A stretch of 64,000 nt of DNA from Sphingomonas sp. BGYR3 (GTDB lineage: Bacteria > Pseudomonadota > Alphaproteobacteria > Sphingomonadales > Sphingomonadaceae). Positions within the stretch are counted from its first letter, which is position 1. Each line of letters opens with the position of its first letter. The notes beneath the pieces are model-generated. The model was given only the letters and a program-made list of their open reading frames with translations. It did no database searches and was not told the DNA's origin. Where the stretch lies: NCBI RefSeq assembly GCF_025153455.1, contig NZ_JANZNT010000001.1, positions 1,302,001 through 1,366,000 on the forward strand, read 5' to 3'. Shown here one piece after another: positions 53,859 through 63,690 of the stretch. A program made the position numbers and the translations under genes.

Positions 53859-55343
53859 ATGCTTCACGCCCATGACTTCGCCCCGGTTCAGGACGAATAC
53901 CGCCTCCATCTGATCGAATCGCTCAGCCTGCATCAGGCGATGGCGGGCAGCGAACTGCAACAGATAGCCGCGCTCGCCGCCGAACTGATGGGTACGCCGA
54001 CCGCACTGGTCACGCTGATCGACGATTGCCAGCTCTGGGCCAAGATCCGCGTGGGCATCGACACGCCGGGCACGTCCCGCGAAACCGCCTTTTGCGATCT
54101 CGTCCTGCGCGACAATGAACTTGTCGTGATCGAGGACCTGTCCAGTGATCCGCGCAGCCGCGACAATCCCCATACTCGCGGGGCAAATGCGGTCAGCGCC
54201 TATGCCGGCGCTCCGGTGCGGCTGCGCGATCCCGGCGGCGGCGTGATGTGCCCGATCGGCACCCTGTGCGTGTTCGATGTCCAGCCGCGCAGCTTCACCG
54301 CCGAACAGGTCGAGCGGCTTCAGGCGCTGGCACGGATTGCGGAACAGGTCATCCAGATGCGGGCGGCAATCGTCGCCGTTGAAAACCGGTCGAACGAGTA
54401 TCGCGATCAGGCCCAGGCCCTGCGCCATCAGCGCCGCACCTTTGAACAGGCAGAGCGCATGGCGATGATCGGATCGTGGCGCATGACCTTGCCCGACCGC
54501 AACGTGACTTGGTCCGACGGCGTGTTCCGGATTCACGAACTGGATCCGGGCACGGACATCTCGCTGATCAGCGCGCTGGATTTCTATCCGCTCCACGCCC
54601 GCGAAACGGTGGTCAACGCGCTGGACGAGGTGATCGCCACCGGCAAGCCGATGCACCTGGAGGTCGATTTCGACACCGCCCGCGGCCGTCGCCTGCGCGT
54701 GCGTTCAATCGGCGAACTTGAGCTTGAGGATGGCCGGCCGGTTGCCGTCACTGGCCTGATCCAGGATATTACCGACCGCTACCGCATGGAGCGGACCCTG
54801 CGCCGGTCCGCCAATGTCGATGAAGTCACCCGGATCGGCAATCGCGCCGCATTCAACCGCGAGCTTCAGACCGCAATCGACGGTGCGGCACGGGGCGATC
54901 ATCCCCTGATCCTTGTGCTGATCGACCTGGATGGCTTCAAGGGCGTGAACGATACCCATGGCCATATGGCGGGCGACGACATCCTGCGTGCGGTTGGCCG
55001 GCGGATGCGGGCGCCCTATCTCGCCGGCGCTTTTGCAGCACGACTTGGCGGCGACGAATTTGCCCTGATCCTAACGGATTCCGCGCTGTGCGGGGATATC
55101 GGCGGTCTGGTCGAACGGCTGCTGTGCGACCTCAAGATGCCGGTTCATACCAGTGCAGGACGCCTGCCGATATCGGGCACCATCGGCTATGCCGAATATG
55201 GTCCGCTCACCGGGTCGCAGCGCGAGTTCATCCACCGGGCCGACACCGCCCTGTACGAGGCAAAGCGCATCGAACGGGGCACGGCACGCCGCTATTCCGG
55301 CCTGTTGTTCCGGCCCAGCGGCCATACCCGCGGCGCGGACTGA
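53859..55343 (+). CDS. GAF-PAS-GGDEF diguanylate cyclase
   Basis: A 494-residue cytoplasmic signalling protein. An N-terminal GAF domain (about 20-165, with LAAELMGTPTALVTLIDDCQ and ETAFCDLVL) is followed by a short coiled coil, a PAS domain (about 200-315, WSDGVFRIHELDPG) and a GGDEF domain (about 320-475). The active site GGDEF and LIDLDGFKGVNDTHGHMAGD are intact. The RxxD inhibitory site five residues upstream is absent (the region reads LAGAFAARL), so product inhibition may be lost. The ligand of the GAF domain is unknown. Confidence 0.9.
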   Translation: MLHAHDFAPVQDEYRLHLIESLSLHQAMAGSELQQIAALAAELMGTPTALVTLIDDCQLWAKIRVGIDTPGTSRETAFCDLVLRDNELVVIEDLSSDPRSRDNPHTRGANAVSAYAGAPVRLRDPGGGVMCPIGTLCVFDVQPRSFTAEQVERLQALARIAEQVIQMRAAIVAVENRSNEYRDQAQALRHQRRTFEQAERMAMIGSWRMTLPDRNVTWSDGVFRIHELDPGTDISLISALDFYPLHARETVVNALDEVIATGKPMHLEVDFDTARGRRLRVRSIGELELEDGRPVAVTGLIQDITDRYRMERTLRRSANVDEVTRIGNRAAFNRELQTAIDGAARGDHPLILVLIDLDGFKGVNDTHGHMAGDDILRAVGRRMRAPYLAGAFAARLGGDEFALILTDSALCGDIGGLVERLLCDLKMPVHTSAGRLPISGTIGYAEYGPLTGSQREFIHRADTALYEAKRIERGTARRYSGLLFRPSGHTRGAD

Positions 55344-55374
55344 CCCCGCGCCGCCCCGCCCGCATCCGGCGGGC

Positions 55375-56055
55375 TTACCGGATCAGGCCGAACACCGATT
55401 CCAGCACCGGATCGCCGGTAGAGCGCGGATCAGCGCGGATGCCCGCTTCCTCCCGCCCAATGGCGCTCCAGATCGCGCGGGCGGCCGATCCCGACACATC
55501 GCGCTGGATGCCGGTGAAATCGACGCCTGTCGCCGCACCCAGCAACTGGCCCAGCACGCCGCCATCCAGTTCGCGCAGCGCGCCGCCCACTTCGGGAAAC
55601 AGCGCATCGACGATCCGGTCGCCGACCGACCGTTCCAGATAATCCGTCGCTGCCTGCGGCCCGCCGCGCACGATGCCGATCGCATCGCCAAAGCTCATCC
55701 GGCGGATCGAATCATACAGGATCGGCGTCGTCCGTTCCGCCGCATCCCATGCCGCATCATTGACCAGCCGCAGCAGCTGCCCCTGCACAACGGGCGTGCG
55801 CAGCAACCGCTGAAGCACGCCGCCCGCCTGGTTGCTGGCCAGTCGTTCCGGCACGCCGATACGCAGCACCGCGTCGCCGAAAAACCCGTCCTGCGCCGCC
55901 AGCCGCGCAAAGGCGCGCTGCGTCGACAGCATCAACAGCCGCCGGATCGCCTCGTCCATGCTGGCCATGCCGCCCATGCCGGTACACCCGGCCACCAATG
56001 GCAACGCCGCCATGCCGATCAGCAGATGGCGGCGCCGGATCACACCCTCGATCAT
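55375..56055 (-). CDS. DUF4197 lipoprotein
   Basis: A 226-residue lipoprotein with lipobox VAGC (Cys24). The body matches the DUF4197 family in length and in RIGVPERL, MSFGDAIGIVRGG, ATDYLERS and the acidic DALFPEV region. Function unknown. It is convergent with the diguanylate cyclase and divergent from priA. Confidence 0.88.
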   Translation of the reverse strand: MIEGVIRRRHLLIGMAALPLVAGCTGMGGMASMDEAIRRLLMLSTQRAFARLAAQDGFFGDAVLRIGVPERLASNQAGGVLQRLLRTPVVQGQLLRLVNDAAWDAAERTTPILYDSIRRMSFGDAIGIVRGGPQAATDYLERSVGDRIVDALFPEVGGALRELDGGVLGQLLGAATGVDFTGIQRDVSGSAARAIWSAIGREEAGIRADPRSTGDPVLESVFGLIR

Positions 56056-56145
56056 ATGCTCACTCCCTTGATGCGTTCCCCATAACGCACGGGGCTGGCC
56101 AACGGATGAACGGGCGGGGTTTTCGGAACGGCATGGAACCGCGAT

Positions 56146-58326
56146 ATGGGGGTCATGGCATCCTCCCGCGCCCGCGTCATCGTTCTCAATTCAGCGCTCG
56201 GCCCGCTCGATTATCGCGTGCCGGCGGGAATGACCGTTGCACCGGGCAGCATCGTCGTCGCCCCGCTCGGCCCGCGCCAGATGCTGGGCGTGGTGTGGGA
56301 GGAGGATCGCCTGCCCGGCGAAACGGTCGGAGACAACCGGCTGCGCAACCTGATCGCCGTCGCCGATGCGCCGCCCGTCCCGCTGCCGCTTCGCCGGCTG
56401 ATCGAATGGACGGCGGATTATTATGTCGCCCCGCTGGCATCGGTGCTGCGCATGGCGCTGGCCTCCACCGCCGCGCTGGCGGGCGATCGCACGATCATCG
56501 AATATCGCGCCACCGGCCTGGTTCCCGACCGGCTGACCCCGCAGCGCGAACAGGCGCTGGCCCGGATCGGCGTGCGACAGGGCACGATCCGCGAGCTTGC
56601 CGCCATGGCCGAAACCTCCGACGCGGTGCTGCGCGGCCTCGTCAAGGCGGGCGCGCTGGAACCGGTTGAGGCGATGGCCGACCGCCCCCTGCCCGTGCCC
56701 GACCCCGCCTTTGGCCCGCCGCGGCTCAGCGCCGAACAACAGGCGGCGGCCGATGCGATCACCGCCGCCGTCGATGCCCGCGCCTTCGCCCCGTTCCTGC
56801 TCGACGGCGTCACCGGCTCCGGCAAGACCGAAACCTATTTCGAGGGGGTGGCCGCCGCCATCGCCGCCGGGCGGCAGACGCTGGTGCTGCTCCCCGAAAT
56901 CGCGCTGACCGAACCGTTCCTGAAACGGTTCGAGGCGCGGTTCGGCTGCGCCCCCGTCGCATGGCATTCCGACCTTCGCGCCACCCAGCGCCGCCGCGCG
57001 TGGCGCGCCATCGCCAGCGGCGACGCGCTGGTGACCGTCGGCGCCCGATCCGCCCTGTTCCTGCCCTATCGCGACCTTGCCCTGATCGTCGTGGACGAGG
57101 CGCACGAGACGAGTTTCAAGCAGGAAGAGGGCGTGCATTACCACGCCCGCGACGTCGCGGTGATGCGCGGCCGGTTTCAGGGGTGCCCGGTCGTGCTGGC
57201 CAGTGCCACCCCGGCCATCGAAACCCGGGTTCAGGTCGCGATGGGCCGTTACACCGAACTCAAGCTGCCCGGCCGATACGGCCCCGCCGAACTGCCGTCG
57301 ATCGAGGCGGTGGACCTGATCGCCACGCCGCCCGATCGCGGCCGCTGGCTGGCCCCGCAACTGGTCAAGGCGATCGACGCCACGCTGGAACGCGGCGAAC
57401 AGGCGCTCCTGTTCCTCAACCGGCGCGGCTATGCCCCGCTGACCCTGTGCCGCACCTGTGGCCACCGGTTCCAATGCCCCAATTGCACCGCATGGATGGT
57501 CGAACACCGGCTGATCGCGCGGCTGACCTGTCACCATTGCGGCCACACGATCAAAAGCCCGGACCATTGCCCGGAATGTGAGACGGAGGATTCGCTGGTC
57601 GCCTGCGGCCCCGGCGTCGAACGCATCGCCGACGAAGCGCGCGCGCTATGGCCGGAAGCGCGCACCGCCATCGTCACCTCGGACACGCTCTGGTCCCCCG
57701 CCCGCGCCGCCGAGTTCGTCGCGCGGATGGAGGCAGGGGCCATCGATATCGTGATCGGCACGCAACTGGTGACCAAGGGGTATCATTTCCCCAACCTGAC
57801 GCTGGTCGGGGTGGTCGATGCCGATCTTGGCCTGTCGGGCGGCGATCTGCGCGCGGCCGAACGGACGTTTCAACAGATCATGCAGGTCGCCGGCCGGGCC
57901 GGGCGCGGGGAAAAGCCGGGCCATGTCCTCATTCAGACGACCCAGCCGGGCGCAGCGGTGATGCAGGCGCTGGTGAACGGCGATGCCGACGGCTTTTATA
58001 CCGCGGAAACAGACGCGCGGCGCGAGGCTGGCGTGCCCCCCTTTGGCCGTTATGCCGCGATCATCGTGTCCAGCGAGGACAAGGGCGCGGCAGAGGCGAC
58101 GGCCGATGCGCTCGCCCGCTCCGCCCCGCGCGGCGATGACCTGCACATCTATGGCCCCGCCCCCGCTCCGCTCGCCATGCTGCGCGGCCGCCACCGGATG
58201 CGGCTGCTGGCCCACGCCCCCCGCTCGGCCCCGCTACAGGATGCGATCCGCGACTGGCTGGCCAGCGTCGAATGGTCCGCCAAGGTCCGCGTGGCCGTGG
58301 ATGTCGATCCCTACAGCTTTGTCTGA
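56146..58326 (+). CDS. priA: Primosomal protein N' (replication restart helicase PriA)
   Basis: A 726-residue DNA helicase that recognises stalled forks and reloads the replicative helicase. Domains in order: the N-terminal 3'-end-binding domain (about 1-105), a winged helix, helicase lobe 1 with Walker A GVTGSGKTETYF and the DEAH box (IVVDEAHETSFKQ), a zinc-binding region with eight cysteines (CRTCGHRFQCPNC and CHHCGHTIKSPDHCPEC), and helicase lobe 2 with QVAGRAGRGEKPG. An ATG three codons downstream is an equal start candidate. Confidence 0.95.
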   Translation: MGVMASSRARVIVLNSALGPLDYRVPAGMTVAPGSIVVAPLGPRQMLGVVWEEDRLPGETVGDNRLRNLIAVADAPPVPLPLRRLIEWTADYYVAPLASVLRMALASTAALAGDRTIIEYRATGLVPDRLTPQREQALARIGVRQGTIRELAAMAETSDAVLRGLVKAGALEPVEAMADRPLPVPDPAFGPPRLSAEQQAAADAITAAVDARAFAPFLLDGVTGSGKTETYFEGVAAAIAAGRQTLVLLPEIALTEPFLKRFEARFGCAPVAWHSDLRATQRRRAWRAIASGDALVTVGARSALFLPYRDLALIVVDEAHETSFKQEEGVHYHARDVAVMRGRFQGCPVVLASATPAIETRVQVAMGRYTELKLPGRYGPAELPSIEAVDLIATPPDRGRWLAPQLVKAIDATLERGEQALLFLNRRGYAPLTLCRTCGHRFQCPNCTAWMVEHRLIARLTCHHCGHTIKSPDHCPECETEDSLVACGPGVERIADEARALWPEARTAIVTSDTLWSPARAAEFVARMEAGAIDIVIGTQLVTKGYHFPNLTLVGVVDADLGLSGGDLRAAERTFQQIMQVAGRAGRGEKPGHVLIQTTQPGAAVMQALVNGDADGFYTAETDARREAGVPPFGRYAAIIVSSEDKGAAEATADALARSAPRGDDLHIYGPAPAPLAMLRGRHRMRLLAHAPRSAPLQDAIRDWLASVEWSAKVRVAVDVDPYSFV

Positions 58327-58643
58327 TCCCTTCCTCGCCGCCACAGACTGGGCCGGTGCGAGCGAACACGATCGGGGTCGATGAACCTATCCTTCGGCGG
58401 CGGGCTGTAATTCATCTGCCATTCGTCGAACACGGCGACGCAGCAGACCAGCCAGAGCACCCATCCCAGCGCGTACATGAAACACACCATGGCAAAGCGG
58501 ACTGGATGTTCTTCTGCGTCGATCATGCCATGGCGCCGCAACTCGATCGACCCGTCGGTCAGGTCCATGCCGAACCCGATCAGCCCGATCAGCAGGACGA
58601 TGGCTCCGGCCAACAGCTTCCATGGCCGATCCTTGATCCTCAA
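58311..58643 (-). CDS. Small membrane protein of unknown function
   Basis: About 110 residues from a TTG at 58643 preceded by AGGAG at 7-base spacing. Two membrane helices are predicted (LLAGAIVLLIGLIGFGM and FAMVCFMYALGWVLWLVCC), joined by a polar loop, with a basic tail. No family recognised. Its last codons overlap the convergent priA by 16 bases. A longer reading from an ATG at 58727 has a non-protein-like start. Confidence 0.6.
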   Translation of the reverse strand: MRIKDRPWKLLAGAIVLLIGLIGFGMDLTDGSIELRRHGMIDAEEHPVRFAMVCFMYALGWVLWLVCCVAVFDEWQMNYSPPPKDRFIDPDRVRSHRPSLWRRGRDQTKL

Positions 58644-58753
58644 CGCCGAACTCCTGACGCAAAATGGCGGGCACCGGTTTTGGCCCAAAAGATGAAGAAT
58701 GGGTTCAAGCCGCGCTCGACAGCGCACGGTCCCGCCGGTAATCCCTGCCGCTG

Positions 58754-60280
58754 ATGGTCATCCGGCTGATCCTGGCTTTTGCTCTCCTGATCGGCCTTGG
58801 CGCGCCCGCCCGTGCCGATGACATCGCGGCATCGTCGCGCGGCGTCGTCCGCATCGTCACCATCGCGGTCATCGATGACGAGGTTGTGGATTTCAGCCAT
58901 GGCAGCGGCTTTGCCGTCGCGCCCAACCGCATCGTCACCAACGCCCATGTGGTGGAGGCGGCGGCCCGCTATCCCGGCAATGTCATCATCGGCGTGGTGC
59001 CGTCAGAGGGCGCGCGCGCCGTTCAGGGTCGGCTGATCGCGCTCGACCCGGACCGCGATCTTGCCCTGATCGAATTCGACGGCGTGCGCCTCAGCCCGCT
59101 AGTCCTGTTCACCGGCCCGATGGGCGAGGGTGAGGCGGTGGTCGCGCTCGGCTATCCCGGCAATGTCGATCTGGCGACCGCCCGCTCGGCCCGCGACTTC
59201 ATCACGCCCTTGTCCCCCGTCCGCTCGCAGGGTGTCCTGTCGGGCCAGCGCAGCCTTGTTGGCACCAATGTCCTGCTGCACACCGCCAGCATCGCGCGCG
59301 GCAATTCCGGCGGCCCGCTGCTCGACCGGTGCGGCCGGGTGCTGGGCGTGAACAGCGCGCTGACCCGCGGCGAGGAAGGGGACAGCAGCTTCGGCATCGC
59401 CGTGACCGAGGCGGAACTGGCGGCGTTCCTGCGGGAGGCAAAACAGCCGGTGCGCACCATCGGCGTGCCCTGTGTCGGGGCAGAGGAATTGCTGGAACAA
59501 CAGCGGGAGGCAGAGGATCTGGCCGCCGCACGCACCGCCGATGCCGCGCGTGCCGCCGAACAGCAGAGCGCGGCGGAACGCGCCCGCCGCCTCGATCTCG
59601 CCCGCGCGGAACAGCAATCGGTGCGGGAAAACTTCATCGCTGCGGCCGCGCTGGCGCTGGCATTGTCCGTCCTGTCGCTGGGCGGGGCCGGGCTGCTGGC
59701 GAACCGGGGACGAAAGGGACCGGCCATCGCCCTGGCGGTCCTTGGCGGGCTGCTGATGATCACGGCGATCCTTGCCTTCCTGCTGCGCCCGGGCACACAA
59801 GCACTGGCAGAGGCGGCCCGCGACGGCGCCGCCGTGCCGCCCGCAACCCGTGCCGCGCAAACCGGGCCGATGACCTGCACCATCCTGACCGAGCGCAGCC
59901 GGATTACCGTTTCCGAAACACAGGACGTTCCCATCGACTGGCGCGGCGATGGCTGCATGAACGGCACCACCCAGTACACGCCGGCGGGTCAGGCGTGGGA
60001 ACGGGTCCTCGTCCCCTCAACCGAAACCACCGTTTCCGTCATGCGCTATGATCCGGCCAGCATGACGCTGACCGACAGCCGCTATTACCTGCCCGGCGCA
60101 CGGCTGGCCGAGGCGCGCAGGCTGCGCGACGGGGTGACGCAAAAGGCGTGTTCGACCGACCGCGCGACGCTGGATCAGCTGGCCCGCGATCAGGCTGCGC
60201 TGCGCCAGACCTTGCCCGCACGGCCGAATGAATGGCTCACCTATCGCTGCACGCCGGGAACTGCCGCCAAGCCTCGCTGA
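58754..60280 (+). CDS. Membrane-anchored trypsin-like serine protease
   Basis: A 508-residue protein with signal peptide (1-21), a trypsin-like domain (about 25-240) with catalytic triad H65 (TNAHVV), D102 (DPDRDLALIEF) and S185 (ARGNSGGPLL), an Ala/Glu/Arg coiled coil (about 250-290), two membrane helices (about 297-315 and 322-345) and a C-terminal soluble domain (about 370-508) with four cysteines. No PDZ domain, so it is not a standard DegP/HtrA. Both soluble domains should face the periplasm. Substrate unknown. Confidence 0.8.
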   Translation: MVIRLILAFALLIGLGAPARADDIAASSRGVVRIVTIAVIDDEVVDFSHGSGFAVAPNRIVTNAHVVEAAARYPGNVIIGVVPSEGARAVQGRLIALDPDRDLALIEFDGVRLSPLVLFTGPMGEGEAVVALGYPGNVDLATARSARDFITPLSPVRSQGVLSGQRSLVGTNVLLHTASIARGNSGGPLLDRCGRVLGVNSALTRGEEGDSSFGIAVTEAELAAFLREAKQPVRTIGVPCVGAEELLEQQREAEDLAAARTADAARAAEQQSAAERARRLDLARAEQQSVRENFIAAAALALALSVLSLGGAGLLANRGRKGPAIALAVLGGLLMITAILAFLLRPGTQALAEAARDGAAVPPATRAAQTGPMTCTILTERSRITVSETQDVPIDWRGDGCMNGTTQYTPAGQAWERVLVPSTETTVSVMRYDPASMTLTDSRYYLPGARLAEARRLRDGVTQKACSTDRATLDQLARDQAALRQTLPARPNEWLTYRCTPGTAAKPR

Positions 60281-60286
60281 GCAGGA

Positions 60287-60667
60287 TCAGCGCCGCCAGC
60301 CGCGCCGTCCGCCGCCGCGCCAGCCCCGGTCGAAATCATTCCAGTACGGTCGGAACGCCCGGCGATCGCCGCGCCAGCCATGATGGCGCCCCTGCCAGTA
60401 TCGCTGCTGATAGCCGTTCCAGCGATACGGGCGGCGATACCGGTCATAGACGTAATAGCCGGTGCCCGGATAATAATAGCCGCGATGCCAGCCCCAATAG
60501 GGGTCGCCCCAGCTGGGGTCGTACCAATCGTCGGCATAGCCGACCGGCCCGCCGATCCCGACCGCGACCGAGCTGTAGCCATAGCCGCCATAGCCATAAT
60601 CGGTGCAGGCCGTCAGTCCGGCCCCCGCCGCGATCGTCAGGGCCAGGGTCTTGAGCGCATGGTTCAC
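60287..60667 (-). CDS. Gly/Tyr/Arg-rich putative lipoprotein
   Basis: A 126-residue protein from a GTG at 60667 (GGAG 7 bases upstream), with a signal sequence ending in lipobox LTAC (Cys21). The rest is rich in Gly, Tyr, Trp and Arg (DYGYGGYGYSS, DPYWGWHRGYYYPG, GWRGGGRRGWRR) and resembles low-complexity envelope proteins common in sphingomonads. Function unknown. Convergent with the serine protease gene. Confidence 0.65.
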   Translation of the reverse strand: MNHALKTLALTIAAGAGLTACTDYGYGGYGYSSVAVGIGGPVGYADDWYDPSWGDPYWGWHRGYYYPGTGYYVYDRYRRPYRWNGYQQRYWQGRHHGWRGDRRAFRPYWNDFDRGWRGGGRRGWRR

Positions 60668-60762
60668 CGCATCCACTCCCGTTCCGTTGATGCCGGATGG
60701 TCCCATGCCGACGCTGAGCGGCGGCTGAACGACCCGTCGTCGCGGAACGCGAAGGATCGCGA

Positions 60763-61314
60763 TCAGTGTCCCGGAAAACCGACCAGCGTATGGACCGCGA
60801 CATCGTCAGCGCGCAGCAGTTCCGCTCCGCCCAGATCGGGCAGGTCGATGACGAACGCCGCCTGCGTCACCACGGCCCCCGCCTTGCGCAGCAACCGTAC
60901 TGCCGCCCGCGCCGTACCCCCCGTGGCGATCAGGTCGTCGACCAGCAGGACGCGCGCGCCCGGTGCCACCGCATCGACATGGATGGCGATCCGGTCCGTC
61001 CCGTATTCCAGCGCATAATCCTCGGCGATGGTCGCGCCGGGCAGCTTGCCGTCCTTGCGGATCAGCAGCACGCCGGCGCCAAGGGCAAGCGCCAGGGCGG
61101 GCGCGAAGACAAACCCCCGCGCCTCGATGCCCGCGACCAGATCCACCGGCCCCTCGACCTCAGCCAGCATCCCTTCGACCGCCAGCTTCAGTCCCTCGCC
61201 ATCCAGCAACAGGGTGGTGATGTCGCGGAACAGGATGCCCGGCTTGGGAAAATCGGGAATGGTGCGGATGCGCGCGGCGATATCTGCGCTGCCGGTGATG
61301 GTTTCCTGTGTCAT
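60763..61314 (-). CDS. apt: Adenine phosphoribosyltransferase
   Basis: A 183-residue purine-salvage enzyme that makes AMP from adenine and PRPP. The N-terminal IRTIPDFPKPGILFRDITTL, the hood region GIEARGFVFAPALAL, and the PRPP-binding loop VLLVDDLIATGGTARAAVRL are canonical. The ATG at 61314 (MTQETI) is preferred over an upstream ATG on family alignment. Confidence 0.95.
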   Translation of the reverse strand: MTQETITGSADIAARIRTIPDFPKPGILFRDITTLLLDGEGLKLAVEGMLAEVEGPVDLVAGIEARGFVFAPALALALGAGVLLIRKDGKLPGATIAEDYALEYGTDRIAIHVDAVAPGARVLLVDDLIATGGTARAAVRLLRKAGAVVTQAAFVIDLPDLGGAELLRADDVAVHTLVGFPGH

Positions 61315-61362
61315 GGCCGTCCCCCTTGTCGCCGATCCGCATAGCCGGGCGGGCGCCGCATT

Positions 61363-61450
61363 CAATGCAAAATGCCGGTGCGCTCAATCCAAAATGCCGC
61401 TGCGCCTCGTGCTAAAAGCCGCTTCGGTCAGCGCAAATGCCACTGCGCCG
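61363..61450. repeat. Degenerate 22-bp tandem repeat
   Basis: Four imperfect units of about 22 bp: CAATGCAAAATGCCGGTGCG, CAATCCAAAATGCCGCTGCG, a diverged GTGCTAAAAGCCGCTTCGG and CGCAAATGCCACTGCGCC. They fill the gap between the apt start and the petC terminator and encode nothing obvious. Confidence 0.55.
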
Positions 61451-61459
61451 GACAACAAA

Positions 61460-61490
61460 CGGCCCGCCGGACACTGGGTCGGGCGGGCCG
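61460..61490 (-). terminator. Terminator hairpin of the cytochrome bc1 operon
   Basis: CGGCCCGCC and GGCGGGCCG form a perfect 9-bp stem with a 13-nt loop, 24 bp after the petC stop on the minus strand. The following GTTTGTTGT is only weakly T-rich. Confidence 0.65.
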
Positions 61491-61513
61491 GATGCGTTTG
61501 CCGGTTCAGGCGA

Positions 61514-62353
61514 TCAATGCTTCAGATCGCGCCAGATGTTGCGATAGGCACCATAGGCCAGCGCGGTGAAGATCAGGATAAACAGGATCGCCGCAACGCC
61601 GGTCTGCTTGCGCACTTCCAGCTTCGGTTCGGCCGTCCAGACCAGGAACGACGCAACGTCCTTGGCCATCTGATCGACCGTCGGGTTGGTCCCGTCCTGA
61701 TAGGTCACCTGACCATCGGCTGCCAGCGGCGCCGCCATGGCCAGCGCCAAGGTCGGGAAATAACGGTTGAAGTTCAGACCGCCCGGCACCTGATAGTTCG
61801 GGAATTCCTTCAGCAGTTCCGGCGGAACGTCCGAATATCCGGTCAGCAGCGAATAGACATATTGCGGCCCGTACGGACGCGCCTTGGTCATCAGCGACAG
61901 ATCCGGCGGCACTGCGCCGTTCTGCGCCGCGCGGGCAGCGGCTTCGTTTGCATAGACCAGCGGGAAGCGATCCGACGGAAGGTTCGGACGCGTGCCGGCC
62001 TCGCCGGTTTCCTCGTTGATCGTCGGCTGCTGCACGGCCCATTCGGCGGCGATCGTCTTCACCTGCGCTTCGCTGTAGCCGATGCCTTCCAGGTCGCGGA
62101 ACGACACCAGGCGCAGCGAGTGGCACGCCGAGCAGACTTCCTTGTACACCTGGAACCCGCGCTGCAGCTGGGCCTGGTTCTTGCTGAACCCGCCAAAGAT
62201 GCCGTCGGACGCAAAGCTCACGTCCTTGGGCTTCAGGTGGAATTCATGCTCGACGGTGTGCGGCGCTTCTTCGGCCATGATCGAGCCGAACAGGCCGATC
62301 AGCAGCACGATCGCCACGCCAATGCCGATCAGGATGGAAACAAGACGGATCAT
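61514..62353 (-). CDS. petC: Cytochrome c1 of the bc1 complex
   Basis: A 279-residue membrane-anchored c-type cytochrome that passes electrons from the Rieske protein to soluble cytochrome c. It has an N-terminal hydrophobic signal/anchor (to about residue 27), haem-binding CSACH (near residue 74), the distal region with PPDLSLMTKARPYGPQYVY, and a C-terminal helix (about 250-268). Haem attachment would need the ccm genes seen at 12.9-17.7 kb. Last gene of petABC. Confidence 0.96.
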   Translation of the reverse strand: MIRLVSILIGIGVAIVLLIGLFGSIMAEEAPHTVEHEFHLKPKDVSFASDGIFGGFSKNQAQLQRGFQVYKEVCSACHSLRLVSFRDLEGIGYSEAQVKTIAAEWAVQQPTINEETGEAGTRPNLPSDRFPLVYANEAAARAAQNGAVPPDLSLMTKARPYGPQYVYSLLTGYSDVPPELLKEFPNYQVPGGLNFNRYFPTLALAMAAPLAADGQVTYQDGTNPTVDQMAKDVASFLVWTAEPKLEVRKQTGVAAILFILIFTALAYGAYRNIWRDLKH

Positions 62354-62368
62354 GGTCGGGTTCAGTCC

Positions 62369-63679
62369 TTATTCGGCCGGGACGGCGGCGGGGCCACCGG
62401 CAATCGCGGTCTTGGTCGGGCTGGTTCCGCCCTTCTTGGCAAGCACGGCTTCGGTGATCGAATTAGGCAGCGGGCGGGGCCGCTCCATCATCGACACGAT
62501 CGGCAGGATGACCAGGAAGTGCAGGAAGTAATAGGCGGTCGCGATCTGACCGATGATGACGTTCGGCGTGGTCGGTTCGGCGCCGCCGACATAACCCAGC
62601 ACGAACACGTCAGCGATCAGGATCCAGAAGAACACGCGATAGGTCGGCCGGTAATTGGACGACCGGACCGGCGAGCCATCCAGCCAGGGCAGGAAGAACA
62701 GCAGCAGGATCGAGCCGAACATGGCCAGCACGCCCCACAGCTTCGCTTCCAGAATGAAGTCGACGGTGAACGACTTCAGAATGGCGTAGAAGGGCAGGAA
62801 GTACCATTCGGGCACGATGTGCGCCGGCGTCGACAGCGGGTTGGCCGGGATATAGTTGTCCGGGTGGCCCAACGCGTTCGGCGCAAAGAACAGCAGGCCC
62901 GCAAACACCAGCAGGAACACGCCCAGGCCGAAACCGTCCTTCGCCGTGTAATAGGGGTGGAACGGCACCGTGTCCTGTTCGCCCTTCACATCGACGCCGG
63001 TCGGGTTGTTCGACCCCGGAATGTGCAGCGCCCAGATGTGCAGCACGATCACGCCGGCAATGACGAACGGCATCAGATAGTGGAGCGAGAAGAAGCGGTT
63101 CAGCGTGGCATTGTCCGGCGCATATCCGCCAAGCAGCCAGATCTGGATCGGCTCGCCCACCAGCGGAATGGCGGTGAAGAAGCCGGTGATGACCTGCGCA
63201 CCCCAGAAGCTCATCTGACCCCAGGGCAGCACATAGCCCATGAACGCGGTCGCCATCATCAGCAGGAAGATGACCACGCCGAGCAGCCAGATCATTTCAC
63301 GCGGCGCCTTGTACGACCCGTAATACAGGCCGCGGGCGATGTGCGTGTAGACGACGATGAAGAACATCGAGGCGCCGTTGGCGTGCGCATAACGCAGCAA
63401 CCAGCCCTGGTTCACGTCGCGCATGATGTGTTCGACGCTGTCGAACGCGATCGTTGCGTTGGCCGCATAGTGCATGGCCAGCACGATGCCGGTGATGATC
63501 TGAATGGCCAGCGCCGCGCCCGCGAGCACGCCGAAGTTCCACATATAGTTCAGGTTGCGGGGAACGGGATAACCGCCACCGACCGCACCATAGACAAAGC
63601 GCGGCAGCGGCAGGCGTTGATCCACCCACTGCATGACCGGATTCTTCGGCTCGTACTTCTTGGCCCAGGGGAAGCTCAT
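62369..63679 (-). CDS. petB: Cytochrome b of the bc1 complex
   Basis: A 436-residue integral membrane subunit that carries two b haems and the Qo and Qi quinone sites. Typical elements are [19 protein letters not shown], the haem-ligand histidines in the second and fourth helices, [20 protein letters not shown], and the [14 protein letters not shown] motif of the Qo site. The start [12 protein letters not shown] at 63679 is chosen over an ATG five codons earlier. Located between petA and petC on the minus strand. Confidence 0.96.
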   Translation of the reverse strand: MSFPWAKKYEPKNPVMQWVDQRLPLPRFVYGAVGGGYPVPRNLNYMWNFGVLAGAALAIQIITGIVLAMHYAANATIAFDSVEHIMRDVNQGWLLRYAHANGASMFFIVVYTHIARGLYYGSYKAPREMIWLLGVVIFLLMMATAFMGYVLPWGQMSFWGAQVITGFFTAIPLVGEPIQIWLLGGYAPDNATLNRFFSLHYLMPFVIAGVIVLHIWALHIPGSNNPTGVDVKGEQDTVPFHPYYTAKDGFGLGVFLLVFAGLLFFAPNALGHPDNYIPANPLSTPAHIVPEWYFLPFYAILKSFTVDFILEAKLWGVLAMFGSILLLFFLPWLDGSPVRSSNYRPTYRVFFWILIADVFVLGYVGGAEPTTPNVIIGQIATAYYFLHFLVILPIVSMMERPRPLPNSITEAVLAKKGGTSPTKTAIAGGPAAVPAE

Positions 63680-63690
63680 GGTTCTGCTCC

